Shown here one piece after another: positions 1-13,300 of a stretch of 64,000 nt of DNA. Position 1 is the stretch's first letter. Every line of letters starts with the position of its first letter. Position numbers and translations under genes: made by a program. The stretch is from Numida meleagris (lineage: Eukaryota; Chordata; Aves; Galliformes; Numididae), in contig NC_034421.1 in the NCBI RefSeq assembly GCF_002078875.1, positions 5,184,499 through 5,248,498 of the forward strand, given 5' to 3'. Below the pieces are notes generated by a model. It was not told the DNA's origin. It saw only the letters and a list, made by a program, of their open reading frames with translations, and made no database searches.

Positions 1-1267
1 GTGCTGGCTTCTTCTGGGCTCTGAGTGCAGCATCCAGAGGCTCTCACTTATGCACGGTGGCATGTCACGCTCACATCTTCACTGCCTCACTGCTGCTCCA
101 CTTACACAGAGTGCAGTCCAAGGAAGACACAGCAATCCTTCCCTGTGAAATCACAGACTGATGTGCGCTCCTTGTTCTATTAGCTCGCAGAAGGAGATAG
201 AGGTGCAGTGTGGGAAGCTAGTTTCGCGCTTCATTTAGCACAAGAGACAGAGGGAACTCCATTAGATCTCTCTGCAATGCATCTCCTTTCTGACTGCACA
301 TTAGGGCTCTCAGCCTGAAATCTCTAGTGGTAACGTACGCCTCTACAGCAGAGCACATCTCAGCACTGACACTACAGCTGAAGCAGTACAAACAGCTGTA
401 CTGATGGCTGCAAATGAAAGATCCTAATAAGCCTGCCAGCTGAAATTATCGAAAACTTATCAGCTCTGGAAGATCTGCTAAAGTCTCAGCTAACCTATTT
501 AACATTTCTTGGTTAGAGACAAAGTGTTGCTCTGACGGCTGGTAGCCACTACACCCTCCTGAATTTGAAAGTAGGAGGCAGCAAGAAATAATACGTGAAA
601 GTACCTGAGTGGCTTTTAATGAATCTCACTTGACCGGGATCAAAGGATTTCTTAATAAGTGCACAGATTTATTTTACATTAAAATAATTGGGCCCGTTAA
701 ATATCCACGAAATTGCCAGATTTGCAGCCCTAGAGATGCAAGCCCCACAAATATAAACACATTAGAGATAGCATGGCAGCCAGTCAAGCTACACTGCCTT
801 GACATCCTGAGAGAGTCTCATTGTTGGGCCAAAGGGAGAGTTTAACTGACCTTAACTCTGTTCTCAAGCCCTTGATTACAGCAATTCAGCCAACAAAGTA
901 TATGCATGACCTTCATACTAAGGACTTGTTAAGCTCCTCTACCTTAAGCACTGGCCAGGTGGATGTGGGGACAAGCCTTTTTGAGGGCAAAAGTAAAAGC
1001 AAGTTCATTTTCAAGTTTCCAGTGAACTCATTAACTAAGACAGTCAAGTAACATTACCCAGCCAGTCTGCTCTGGCCAGCAGCAAGAACTTCCCCGTTTG
1101 CTAATACTAATAAAGACCAGGAAGATAAGACCTGGATTAAAAGCACAAAAACATACATCCAAACTACTTTTTCCATCTGGAATGAAGCAAAGAAGTTTCG
1201 GATTCATGCCCTTAGAAAACAGTTAAGGCCATGAATCAAACAGCGCTAAAGATAAACTCCAACATAC
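1..1267 (-). other. TOM1L2 intron 11, 5' part
   Basis: Intronic sequence after exon 11. I looked for the next exon, expected to encode a TVTYEDP-like start, and did not find it. I see no repeat or RNA gene here. Confidence 0.7.
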
Positions 1268-1385
1268 TTCTTTCGCTGCTCAGCCAAGGAACTGCCTCTT
1301 GTCTGTGCGAACATGTCAAAATCATCACGAGGGTTACAGTGCTGTAGGGAGCTGAGCGTGCCACTGACGCTGTTTGTACCCAAGT
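1268..1385 (-). CDS. TOM1L2: TOM1L2 coding exon 11, last one in the window
   Basis: Encodes [20 protein letters not shown] through [17 protein letters not shown]. Acceptor TTTGCAG, donor GTATGT. It ends in phase 2, so the reading frame must continue in an exon below position 1. Confidence 0.95.
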
Positions 1386-4300
1386 CTGCAAAAGAAGCGG
1401 AGCAATGGAACAGTAAGCCACACGCAAGCAACACTGCCATGACTGCGTAGGTTAGAGAAGAGGTTATTAACAACACAGCTATAACCATCATCTAATTAAC
1501 AGTTGTAGCACTGAGCACAATGCTGCCCAGCAGGAGCTGGAGGCTGCCCATCATGCGTTTCTGAAAGGACAAACGTAGAGATTGTTTTACTCCTCCTCAA
1601 AGCATAACATCATAGCTATTCCCCACCGAGAAGCCGGCATCTGGCAATAGGTGTGCACCTGCTGCCAATCTCATCCTGAGATGTTTAGTATTCAGTGGCA
1701 CAGTCCAAAGTTTTGGGCATGGATATACTATTCTTCACAGTGCTGTCTCTCAGCTACTGACTGTGAAACCAACAGTTTCAGATCAAGTGATCTGATACCA
1801 GCGTGGTGCTGAAAGAAGCAGAGAACCTCCAGTCAAATCAAGTGATCACATTAAGCAATTTTTGGTTTGGTTTTATGTAAACTATCCATCAGTTTCATAG
1901 GACCTTTCATTCAAAGAATTCAAATATTATTTGCAGGAGAACAGTCCAGAATATTCACTGGATTCACCCCATAGTGCTATATCTCAGCAAGAATAATAGA
2001 TCCAAGTTTTCAGTCCTGGTAAGACCTGTACAATCTCTTTTCCTTCATGCTCCCCTTTGGTTAATAAATCCCCCCTGTTGTGTCAGGCTGATTCCCAGTT
2101 ATGGATTGCAATAGGCCAGGGGAATGAGAAAGCCTTCCTAAACATGGAAGCCACATAACCAAAACTTCCTAGGGTTATACGGCAGGTAGAGGTGAGTCAA
2201 AGGGTGCAGAGTGAAAAACGAAGATGTCTCCTTGTAAATCCCAACAGCTTGCTGCAGGAAGAGCTTGCATCAGATATTCAGGTCGGTCAGGAGACCTCAG
2301 CAATAGCTCAGACTTGCTCCTACACTCAAGATCTGCCTAGCTGCTCCTGCGTGCTGTTCAGGACCCACAGATTGGTCAGGTTTGAACAAGTCCACACATT
2401 ACAGCCTCATGTTCATCAGCACTATTAAAGCAGGTACTCACCAAGCCCTGCAAGCTGTGAAGAAAGTGATGATGGTGGTGCTGAGTTTCCAACCATTGGG
2501 CTCACTACAGCTGGAGAGCCAGGACCCAAATCTATTAAGTTATCTTCTGTCACCTCATTCAGTACCTGTTGGGACATAAAAAGAATACAAGTTACAAGTG
2601 CCAGAGATTTTTTTTTCCTGCAGTACAACACTAAACACCAAAAAACAATGCCTGCTTCCTAAAAAGGCCTTTCTTCCACACTGCCAAATGGACTACTCGC
2701 TTGGATACTAAAGAGATTAATGTAGAAAATAAAGGGTCAGACAAAAAAAAAACTCAGTCTGACCGCTCAGGGCAGCAGGGAACTGTCCTGGAGGTCATCT
2801 ACATCTCTTCAGATTCATCTAATTTGTCTATGTCTTCCACATCTTTTTGCACCAGACCACTGTGAATGTCACAGTGAGTCTGCTTTTGACTCTGCACAGA
2901 CTCAAAAGCAATCACAAAAGTCAACAGATGAAAGAAAACCCATCAAGGACTGTAAACACAAAGATGTTTTGGAGCGCTGACTTCCTGAGCTAGAAGTCTG
3001 CCACGTTCTTATCCTCTTTTCCCTGTATCCACTATTAACCACCGCAGGCAGGACACAGGGCTGGCCTGACTTTATCTGATCCAGTATGGCCAGCATGGTG
3101 TAGCTACTAATATAATACATGGAGTTAGGTACTTACTCCATTGCTGGCATTTTGTGTGGAACGTCCTGATCGGTATCGTTCAAATCTGTTTTAAGAAAAT
3201 AATAATAAATCAAAAGAGACTATTAAAGTCACCAATAAACAATGAAAAATGCAAGTTTATAACAAAGTCATGACATGCTGGAGACTGAAAGTAGCTTTCA
3301 TTGGCTCAAGAGAGATCCTTAAAAGATTTAACTCCAAGCTAGGATGAAGGGAGTATAGTTACAGAAGTTGCATTGTTGGCAATGTGGATATTAAGTTGCC
3401 TAATCTGATCTTGCAGCACACATACACCTGAAAAACAGTGTAGGATTTTGTCTTTATTTTTTTTTTCCATTAAGTGCTTCTTGATAGACTACTCTGTTAG
3501 CCAAGGGACAGAAGCAACTGCAGTAAGATTGATGCTCCCAGCTAAATAAGCTGAGCACCGCAGTGACTCTTACTCCCACTTAACAGCTCCCTCTTGCTGC
3601 ACTACATGTAAATTAGAAGCAATATACATGCTAGCACAGCCCTACCCAGGCAGCACACACCAAAAGAAACAATGCCTAACAAAATCATTCCTTAACACAT
3701 TCTGGGTCGGCTCAAAGATCATCAGAATCTATGTTCAAATAGGTTGGTGCTATCCGAGAACAAACAGTAATGAGGTTAGGTAAAAACCCTCACATTTCTT
3801 AGGGGAGGAAGTCTAGCCAGCCAAGACCTGGTTTCCTCTCTACTCCTTCCCCACCCAGCTGTACACCTGGGACCCCAAATGCAAACTCAGCATGCATGAA
3901 CTCAAAAAGCAGAGGGAGCTACGTCCTGTTGCAGCCTTCCTTATCATCATTTTTCTGAAGTTAAGAGTTTTTTCTCATTCAAAAGTAGTAACACATGTGG
4001 CCCCTCTATTCAGTAAAAAATAACTCATACAATTCTGTGGGTTTTCTCTCAGCTGAACAAAACACAATGGAGAATCGCAAGCAAACCAAAACGTTTTCAG
4101 AAAGTAACAGAGGAAAATGTAGATCTAAAAGGCAAGAAAAACAAATTCAGGCCCAAATTTCAATTTTAGGAAACTGTGGGTGTCCGGTGTTACTGGAAAT
4201 CCAGCTCCCTGAGCTGGAAACCTAAGACACCTCCCACCTCCCATTTCTCACCAGCAGGCTGCTGTACCACACACTTTCTTTTACATCCAAAGCTCCACAG

Positions 4301-7300
4301 CGACGGCCAGAGCTCCTGCTTGAATCACTGAAAGAGCTTCAGACCCATAAGAGAAATCAATGTGATGAATGTGGAGCTTTTGGAACAACAGAGAATTGGA
4401 ATTTATTGAAGCACTCAGACCACTGCAGCTATTCTACCATAAATAGCTTGCTAGCACTGCTCAGCTCACCTTGCAGCATATAATGGTTACAAATACGTCA
4501 GCTGCAATCAGCAAAGCTGCAGATGGAGTAACGTAGAAAAGAAATACGCAGGGTGACCAAACTGAGCCTCAGTGATTGTTACTCTCTGCCCGTGTAGGAT
4601 CATGCTCATGCATGAAACACGTACCATTTCACACAAAAAGTCAGCATTTGTTTCAAAGTTTGCCCTGATCTCCTCTGAAGGGCTAAATCAAAGACAAAAT
4701 TGAGGCCACCGAGTCTTCTTTCCAGCCTCCGCTGTGACAGCACAGATTCACAGATCTGGAGCCTAATTTATTTTTAAAGGCCTGAGAAACAAAGCTCTAT
4801 GCTAGGAACAAGGAACAAAGGGTGCTCTTTAGTGCCTCTCTCCCCAGGCCTGTCATTAAGGGGAAGATTAAACTTTCCCAAGACTGTCGTATCACGTGTC
4901 ACTCCTGCAGCAGATGTGGCTGACAGCGCCTTTGTCTGACATGCTGAAAGTCCTGTGACCCACGTCCCGCCCCTGGGGATGATGCCTGCACGCCGACTCT
5001 TCAAAACGCCCGTTCTGTGCAAGCCAGGCCTTTTCAAGATGTTAAGCATTATTTAAAAACAAAACCCTTCCATGCATGAAGGCTTCATGCACATCAGGCA
5101 GCTCCCCTCGCACCAGAACTGGAAGCGGAAAGCTCAGAGATCAGAAGACAGAGAGCTCTCGGGAGCCTCCCCAAGCCAGGAAGCAACACAGGCATTTGTG
5201 CAGAGCCGATGTTAGGAAGTGGAACTGGCAGCTGGGCCTGTGCTGTTCTCATTCCCTGATTCCTACACTCACACAGCAACACATGGGAGGGACTTATAGA
5301 CACAAGTCCGCAATTCCAAAGAGCTCTGCACAACACTGTCCTGCATTTTACAGATATTCTCTACAAAAATTCAGTTGTGAGAACAAAAAAAACCCAAACA
5401 AACAACATAGCACTAAAAGAAACAACTGAAACAGGAACATTATCATAAAAGACAACAGGAAGACTTTGTAAGTGCTTCCTGTGCTTTGGTTCTCTACATT
5501 CTGTTATGCTGGCCCACTGGTCCAGACAGCCAACTCCATCAACTGACCCAAGAGTAAAAACCCAGAATGAACGTAAACGGTAGACAGAAAACATGTCTCA
5601 CCTTTCGTATCTGAGGAAGACGTTATTTAAATCATCATTCACATGCAGCAGTTCCTCTGTGACTTCTTCGTTGGACACTCGTGAGATAAGCTCCACGATT
5701 CTCTGCTGCATGGCTCTACAGGTTCGGTTCAACTCCTATGAGGAATGCATTGTGCATACACATTCTGATAAGCAGCCAGCAATAAATAGGTTTTGTTGAG
5801 CTCTGTTCTCAGCCAAACATATCCCACAGCTGAGAAACACTAAGACAAGTCTATCTTTGCATGATTAAATGTCACCCAAAAGCACATCTAATCAAACGTG
5901 CCCTTCAAGAGACGATGGCATAGAACTTTTGAGAGCCTATTTACTATTCAACATCCTGATTCTTCTTTAACTCTCAGCACTTCAGAAAATAAATATCTGT
6001 ATTTTAGTGATCTGCTTTAAGAACAAAATATGCTAATACCAGAGCTTTCTAGAAGAGAGTTTTCACTGAAAACTCTGAATCTGCTCTTTTTGACAATATC
6101 ATTCGCAAAAACTAGAAGATGCATGTGGTAGAACAAGTGGGGAGAGTTCATCAGGGCTATGCAGCAAGAAGACGAGGGCTGGGGACACAGAGCGTGCTGT
6201 GTATGGAGAGGACGAGGGCGAACATACAACAAGAAGTAGAAGCATGAAAAGATGAGCATCCCCCCCAGCCAGCGCTGAGCTATATGCAGGAATGCTCCCA
6301 TCAACTGAGTAAGTCCATAGACAAGAGATTGCAAAAAGGCAGTGGACAGCTTAAGAAAAAAAAATAATTATCTAGAGCAAGGGGATATGAGTTTGTATAA
6401 AGGAGTTCTCATGCTTCCAGGTCATGTCTTTCATCACCAATTACCAAGCAGATTTTTTAAAAAATTATTTATATATTTTTTTCCACCTCTGTTGGTCTGA
6501 ATGGCCTCAAGACCAAAGGTCGAAGCTGGTATGCTGAGGAGGAGCTACAGGAAGAAACGTGACATATGGCATGGTGCCACCGATTAGACCCACGGTTTTA
6601 CTTCAGCGAGCACTGGCATTTCAACTAAAGCATGTCCCTCCATCATCTTCCACCCCTCAGCTCCATTTCAGAGCAAAAATTCAGCACTAAACAAGGATGA
6701 CTTGTTGGTACACAACCTTTGGGATGAAAGCAAAAATGTGTTTGTTTTCCTTGCTTGGTCTGACATCCTAAGCTCTGGATAAATTTCACCTAGTGCAATC
6801 CAGCTGCCTTAACAGCTTGAGGAATGTGTTCTCCAATGTCAGTTTTGATCCCATCACTTTAGAAGCAGATTGTGACATTTCAGAGGTTTGTTTGCTGCCT
6901 TTCTGAGAGGGCTGACAGTACCTATCTATTCTGCTCAGAGCTGGCTCTCTAGCAAGCTGTTTACATTTGATTGTTGGAGAAAATGTCAGGAATTATTTAA
7001 GGAGGATGGCTATATAAACCTCAAAGCAAGGAGTTCTTGCACGCAGCATCCGGCTCACAGCTTTCAAAAGACCATCCATTCTTTGTCATCAAAAACGGGT
7101 TCTCACCAGCTCTGTGATTCAGATTTAGGATGCAGCAGTTGAAGGGAACCAGTTGGAATAAAGAATCGCTGCTGTCGTTCCATTTTATGATCAAGTTCTT
7201 TAACCTTAAAGCTATGCTGTAAGGTTATGCTGTCAAGATGTTGGTAGTTGTTTCTGAATGTAAGCAAACCGTTCTACGCCCTTTTGGTCTGTCATGGTTT

Positions 7301-10300
7301 CCTGGAAGCTTCTTTTACTTTGAGCTGTCCAACCCAAATGGGCAGTAAATGAAAGGCTCTTTATTGCAAAGCCTCTCGTCAGCTGCCATGATGGCTCCGA
7401 GACAAACACACAGTACAGCTGCATGGGAGAGACCAGTTCTTGGATTGATTTCAAACTCTGATGTATCACAGAGCAATTCCCTGCCTTCCTCCAAACGTGC
7501 TATTGTGGGAGCCCATCCTCCCCGCTGGAGGATCAGAACAGCAGCCTATTTCTGAAGCTATGAAAAGGCAGATACCACGGTAAGGGCAGCGACTGGATGC
7601 TAGCTCGCAGTGTTCTTCATCGGTGTTGCATCTAGTTTGTGTAAACTTGCTCAGCCAAGGGCACCTCACTACCACAGGCCCAGAGAAGCAGTTACAAAGC
7701 TTGACCCACGAGCTCAGCTTCTAGTTTTTTTCTTTTGAAATAACAAACACAGCTCTGGATTGAGACTTCCCAGGAAATAAAACTCTCCTGATTACCCAGG
7801 CAGGCCCTCTGGACAGCATGAAACTTCACCTCAGCTCCTGCCTTAAGCCACTGCCTTCAGAAGAAGCTACAGCACATCTGCTGGAAAGAAGTTCATTTAT
7901 TTCAAGTGGCAGAGAATCCACAGACCCTTGACAACTCTTAGTCCAGCTGGAAACAAGGAATGTTTTTTTCCTGCAGCGTCAGGAATGTTTTACTACCACA
8001 CACCTGATTGTAGAATACTTGAAAGAAGCAGAAATGCTCACCACTTACTGAGCCTATGGCAGCTCTAGGCTGTGTTACAGTAAGACTTTATATTCAACAT
8101 TAGGAAAAGAAAATCTAGCAATATGGACAAGAAAGCAGTGGAATGGGTTTCAATGGAAGTCAGGAAACCCTCATCATGAGAAGCTTTATCAAATGAAAAG
8201 CATCAAGTGATGAGACTAGCTGGGGTCAAGTACAGCCCACATTCATTATATAAACCAAGCAAGCCACAGCACTGGAGGGAACAACAACAAAATATATCCC
8301 ACCCAAAAAAAAACCCAAACAACCCACAACCAAGCACAGACAAGATCAGAAACATATTCTCTAGAAACATGTTACCTGGAGTAACTCAAGGTCTGAAGAA
8401 TCCTCTTGTCCAGGTACCATTTCTGTCAGCATTTCAGACATCACTTTGGTATTCCCACGAACAATATCCAGTTCACTGCGCAGCCGGGCAATCTATGTTA
8501 GGGTAAAAAGACAGCAAAGTACTGCATAACCTTGTGGGTTTAACTGGCTTAGCAATACCTCTGACTCTCTCTGATCTGATATCTGAGGCTCAGGATATTC
8601 TAGTGAGGGAGAAAGGTAAAGTTTCACCCAGGAGAAAAATTTAGAAAAAGCAACAGAAAAAGAAACGAACTTTGTAAAATGAGTCTCAGTCACTATCACA
8701 GTAATGACAGATGTGATATGCTTGTATAGAAGAGAAGCAGTTGAAAACAGTAGCTAAAAACAGATCTTGTTGCAGTGTATCTTGTGTGTCTTGCTCCAAC
8801 GTGAGAAAGGATATACAATTTTTTACCAGGATCTTTGGCTATGAAGTATTTTAGCACAGAGAAAGGATGATCATATATTAGGGTATCCGATAGGGCCTGA
8901 GGGATGCAGGCTTAAGTCCTTGTTAGAAAGACTTACTGCATCTGCAAGGCGTTCTGTGCCTCTAAAGGAGTGCAGCTAGTGGAAAAACTGCTTACCTAGA
9001 GCACCACTGCTGAGTGGACTGATGCACCAGACTGTGAGGTTTCATAACTGCCGTCATTAGGAGGCCACACATACAAATCTAAACCCTAGATTTTGCAGTA
9101 CAATAGGAGGAAAGATTACTAAGTAGAACCAGACCTAGGAGGCAATCAACGTCAGAAGACTGAAAATGGAAGCTCCTCTGCAAATTAGTTTCTAATTTGA
9201 TCTGCCGAGTCTCTCAAAAGAATAATCATCCCAATACCTGTTCAGAATTGGCAGTGATGGGGCCAGTCACATTCAGAGCTGGAGCCTGAGGAGCAGAATA
9301 CGCCGTTGGAGAAGGTGAAGAGTAAGAACTGGTGCTCATCCTTTGCTGAGACTGTGAATTGTGCATATTTGCTGCAGGATCAACTTCAGGAACGCTCTGC
9401 CACATCAGAAAGACAGCAGTTCAAAAACTGAATTGTGACAGCACTTGCTTTGTCAGCAACCTCAGGCCAGATACATTCAAATATAGAACATAATTGTACC
9501 TTGCGGAAAAGGTCAGTGCAGTTACGAGAACAGGCTGGCAGGCCAGCCCACAAACAGACAGCTGCAACCAAAATGCACGCCTGTGTTTTTTGACCCAGCC
9601 CACATGCATGTAAGTCAATTTATCATGAGAAGTAAAAGGTAACATAAAAGTAAGAGCCAAAGATAAATAATTATAAATAATTTTAAACTAGGAATTAAAC
9701 TTCAGGCTTACAAGAGATGATGTGATAAATGGGTACTGGATTTAATTGATCTTGACACAAGGATTGTAATCCTTCAGTTCTGATCATTTGCATTTACCAC
9801 TTCAAAGACTCATTAACTTCTCACAGTGAATAATCAGAACACCTGTGATCATTAAGTTCCTTCCTAGCAGTAGTTTTTTGTCAAGTTCACAGACATAACT
9901 TTTCAAAGATATAAAGACCTCATGTCACCATGGGATCAGAGGGAGATTCAGAATCTGTATGCCTTTATAAGATGCGCAGGCTTTGGCTCAGGTTTATTAC
10001 CAAGAGAAACAAGTATAGTGTTGAGAAAATGAAGCAATCTCATATGCTTATGGTCTCTCTCTGAGAGTTAGCTGCATTTACCTGGTGGTTTTGTGATACA
10101 AAACAAGTATACAAACCTCCAAACTCCTCTCAGATTGATGTTTGACTCAAGGAAGGAGATTCCACTAGCTTACCAGCCTGTGACAATGCGGCTGCATTGT
10201 GTTTCTGCTACATGCCCCTTCTCTAAAGTCCTTCCAGGAGTGCAAAAATAAGCCAAGTTCAAAGAAACAGGAGGAGAAAGAAGAGTAGTTACCCAACTGC

Positions 10301-13300
10301 AGAAAATGCCCCCAGCATTGCAACACTGCAGCTTACCCTCTGTGGTGTGTGTATTGGAGATAAAGCATCAAGATCTGCCATGGGAAACTCTATGCCTTTC
10401 CTCTTGAGCTCTTCATAAATATGCACTACTCCAGTTAAATCAGGGCTACTTCGAAAGGCATCAGCCCAGGCCTGGAAAACAGGAGGGATTATCCATCGAC
10501 CTTCCCAACAAAGTTCCTTCTCCCACGACCTCAGATACTATCCAGAAAAGCTTCTGTACATTTCAGCCTCAAAGGGAAGCTGTAGTCATTAGACCTGGTC
10601 TAAAAGATCCTGCAAATGTTATTAAGGCAGTCATATACACATTTTATATGAGTACAACATAGCAACCCAGCCTACAGTAGCTTTGTATAGCCTCTGATAT
10701 TATCAGTCCGTAAATGCAAATGAAAGCTTCTTCCCATCTCCTCTCCTCAGCCCTGATTGCATGCTGAACTTCTCTTCATGTTCTGTGGCCAATGACCCAC
10801 CAGAAAAAAAAAAAACCATACAAAAGATAAAATCAGTCTAGGCAGAATTCATGAAGTCATATAATAATCTTATGTAATTTATGTTGTGAAACATCCTCAT
10901 TTGCTGGGGAAGAAAAAAACACAGCTGCCAAGCTTTCTTCAGCATTTTTTTTAGACCAAACTTAAGTAAAAAGGGTTGTTTCTGAGGTTCGTGTATCGTG
11001 AAACATGCAGTCCCACGAGCAGCAGAACTAATGAAGCCTGTATTCTTACAGAGCATATCCAGCACTGACACAGCCCGGTGTGCCAGAAAGAACAAGTTTA
11101 AAGGGAGAATTTCCCACAGCCGGAACACTCATGATATCTCTCCCGCTTGAATTCTCTGCTGTCTAAAAAGGCTTCAATTCACATTTGAGCTTCTCCTTCA
11201 CTGGGAGCACGAAGCATTTCTCCTCGCCAGCCAGCCTCCCGCCCTCATGAAGCTTTAGGAACACGGTGCCTTGAAAGACTTCTCCCCCCTTTCACTTTTG
11301 CTGGAAATTTGCCGCGTATTAACAGTTTAGAGCAAGGAAAAATTGCAATATCATGACTCATTTAAAAATGAAGCATTCCCACGAGCTTCCATATATGTGA
11401 AGTACAGTGCAGCATGTTGGCCCCACAACTGCTGTGAGACATGCGTGGGCTCCGACCTTAATTCATTTTGTCATCACTTTTACACTAGTTCCTTGCTCGT
11501 TTTTATTTTAAAAGCTGTTTTCCACCACTTTTTGTACTGGAGAGGAGAGAAATCAAAGGTAGAAAAACAAGATAAGAAATAATATTAATATTTAACTTGT
11601 ATTCCCATTCTATTCAGTTCTAAGAGCGAGCATCTCCTACGATATATACTCAGGAGACGATCCATTATCACTTGCGAGCTAGCAATTCTGGGTTTGCCTC
11701 CCAGTTAGAGTAAATTAACTGCATCTGTTGTTCTGATGCAGTGCAAGTCCAAGCAGTCCTATCTGAGCCACGGATACCAGCTGCAATTGCAACAAGCCAT
11801 TCTGCTTCCTTGGAAGTGACCTTCGAAACCATCCCTGATTATCACAGAGACATTTACTGCACAAGTAACTCTACCCTTGCACTGCCTTTGCTTTTCAATT
11901 TACATAAGAAGTCATCTGAATGATGCTTCTACATAATGGTGTTTCCCATTTCCACTCTATGTGCAAGTAGGAGTGAAAAACGTTCAGCAAGGGATGCTCA
12001 ATTAAACAGTCACTCAGAAGAAACTCAGAAGCAAAAGTCCCCAGCGTTTCTTGGTACTTGTTTGCCCAGGAGCATGGACTAATGCATCTCTATTCCGCTG
12101 GCTTCCTATGGATTTTTTGGCCAGCAATAACGACAGCAAACTCACTTATCTGCACACTGCCTTTCTTATGTATTTTCTCTTCTGCAACTCTTCCCTGGAG
12201 AAATGAGACACTTTCACTTGTACTCCCCAGCTGCCCGCGCTGGGACCGTTATCTGCAGCAGCACGTCTCGTAGAGGTCACACGAAGGACTGGGCACCATT
12301 GTCCTAAGCGCTGTCTGCACATGTTGTTAGACAATCCCTGCCCTAGACAGCTTACCATTCAGCTAGGCAGAAGGAACATTAGCTCTGCGTTACAGATAAG
12401 GAGCTGCACAGAGTGCTCAGGAGACTTGTCCATTGTCCAAAGAAGCATATGACAGAGGTGAGATTGAATTCAGACCTGCGAAGACTTTGGGCCACACAAT
12501 CAAAGACGTTTCAGGATGCTGCTGTGCAAGTCCCACTTGGCACCCCACCATGCTCAAACAGGTGAATAAAATACTATTGGAAATCTGGCCCCAAATCAGT
12601 GATCATCATAAGGCAATTTTCCCAGAATGACACTTTTTAACACATGTCCCCTCAAAAGAATTTGCCATGCCACTAGAAGTCTCCCCAAGCTTCACCTTTG
12701 GTGCCTAGTGTGAGGAACAGTTCCATGGCCTTTTATCAGGATAAGCAGTTGGTAATACATGCTAATTCATGTACTGAGAAATAGGTTGAGAAAGTGAGAC
12801 ACAAGATGCCCAATGTCTCAGAACAGTCAAGTCTCTAGATAAGGAATTGCATGGCAGCTTTATCTGCTGGTGCTGTGGGAAGGCCCAGGAGTACAAGAGC
12901 TATATGGCTGAAGACACATGCTGTTTGTACAGCTTTATTTTCATGCTTCCAAGTCTGCTAATAATCCTCTCGTTTCTGTTCTTATTAATTCCCTGATATC
13001 AAACAGTAAAAAGCGTACAGGAAGGGATAAAAGTAATGTTAGCAGAGCAGAGCTGAGATCAGCACCCTTGGCACTGCAGGGAGCTCAAAAGAGCAAAGTC
13101 TGAGCAGAGCAAAGTGATCATGACATGCAGGACACTCTGGGTGTGACGCCCGTAGGGCAGATGAGAGGACAGCATGCACTTCCCTGAACTCATCGTGCAA
13201 TCTGGAACACAGAGCACCCTACCAGCCCCAGCTACAGCGACACTAACAGAACCCACCAACAGGCAACATCTGTAATTCCCAGGCTTTTTGTACCAAAAGC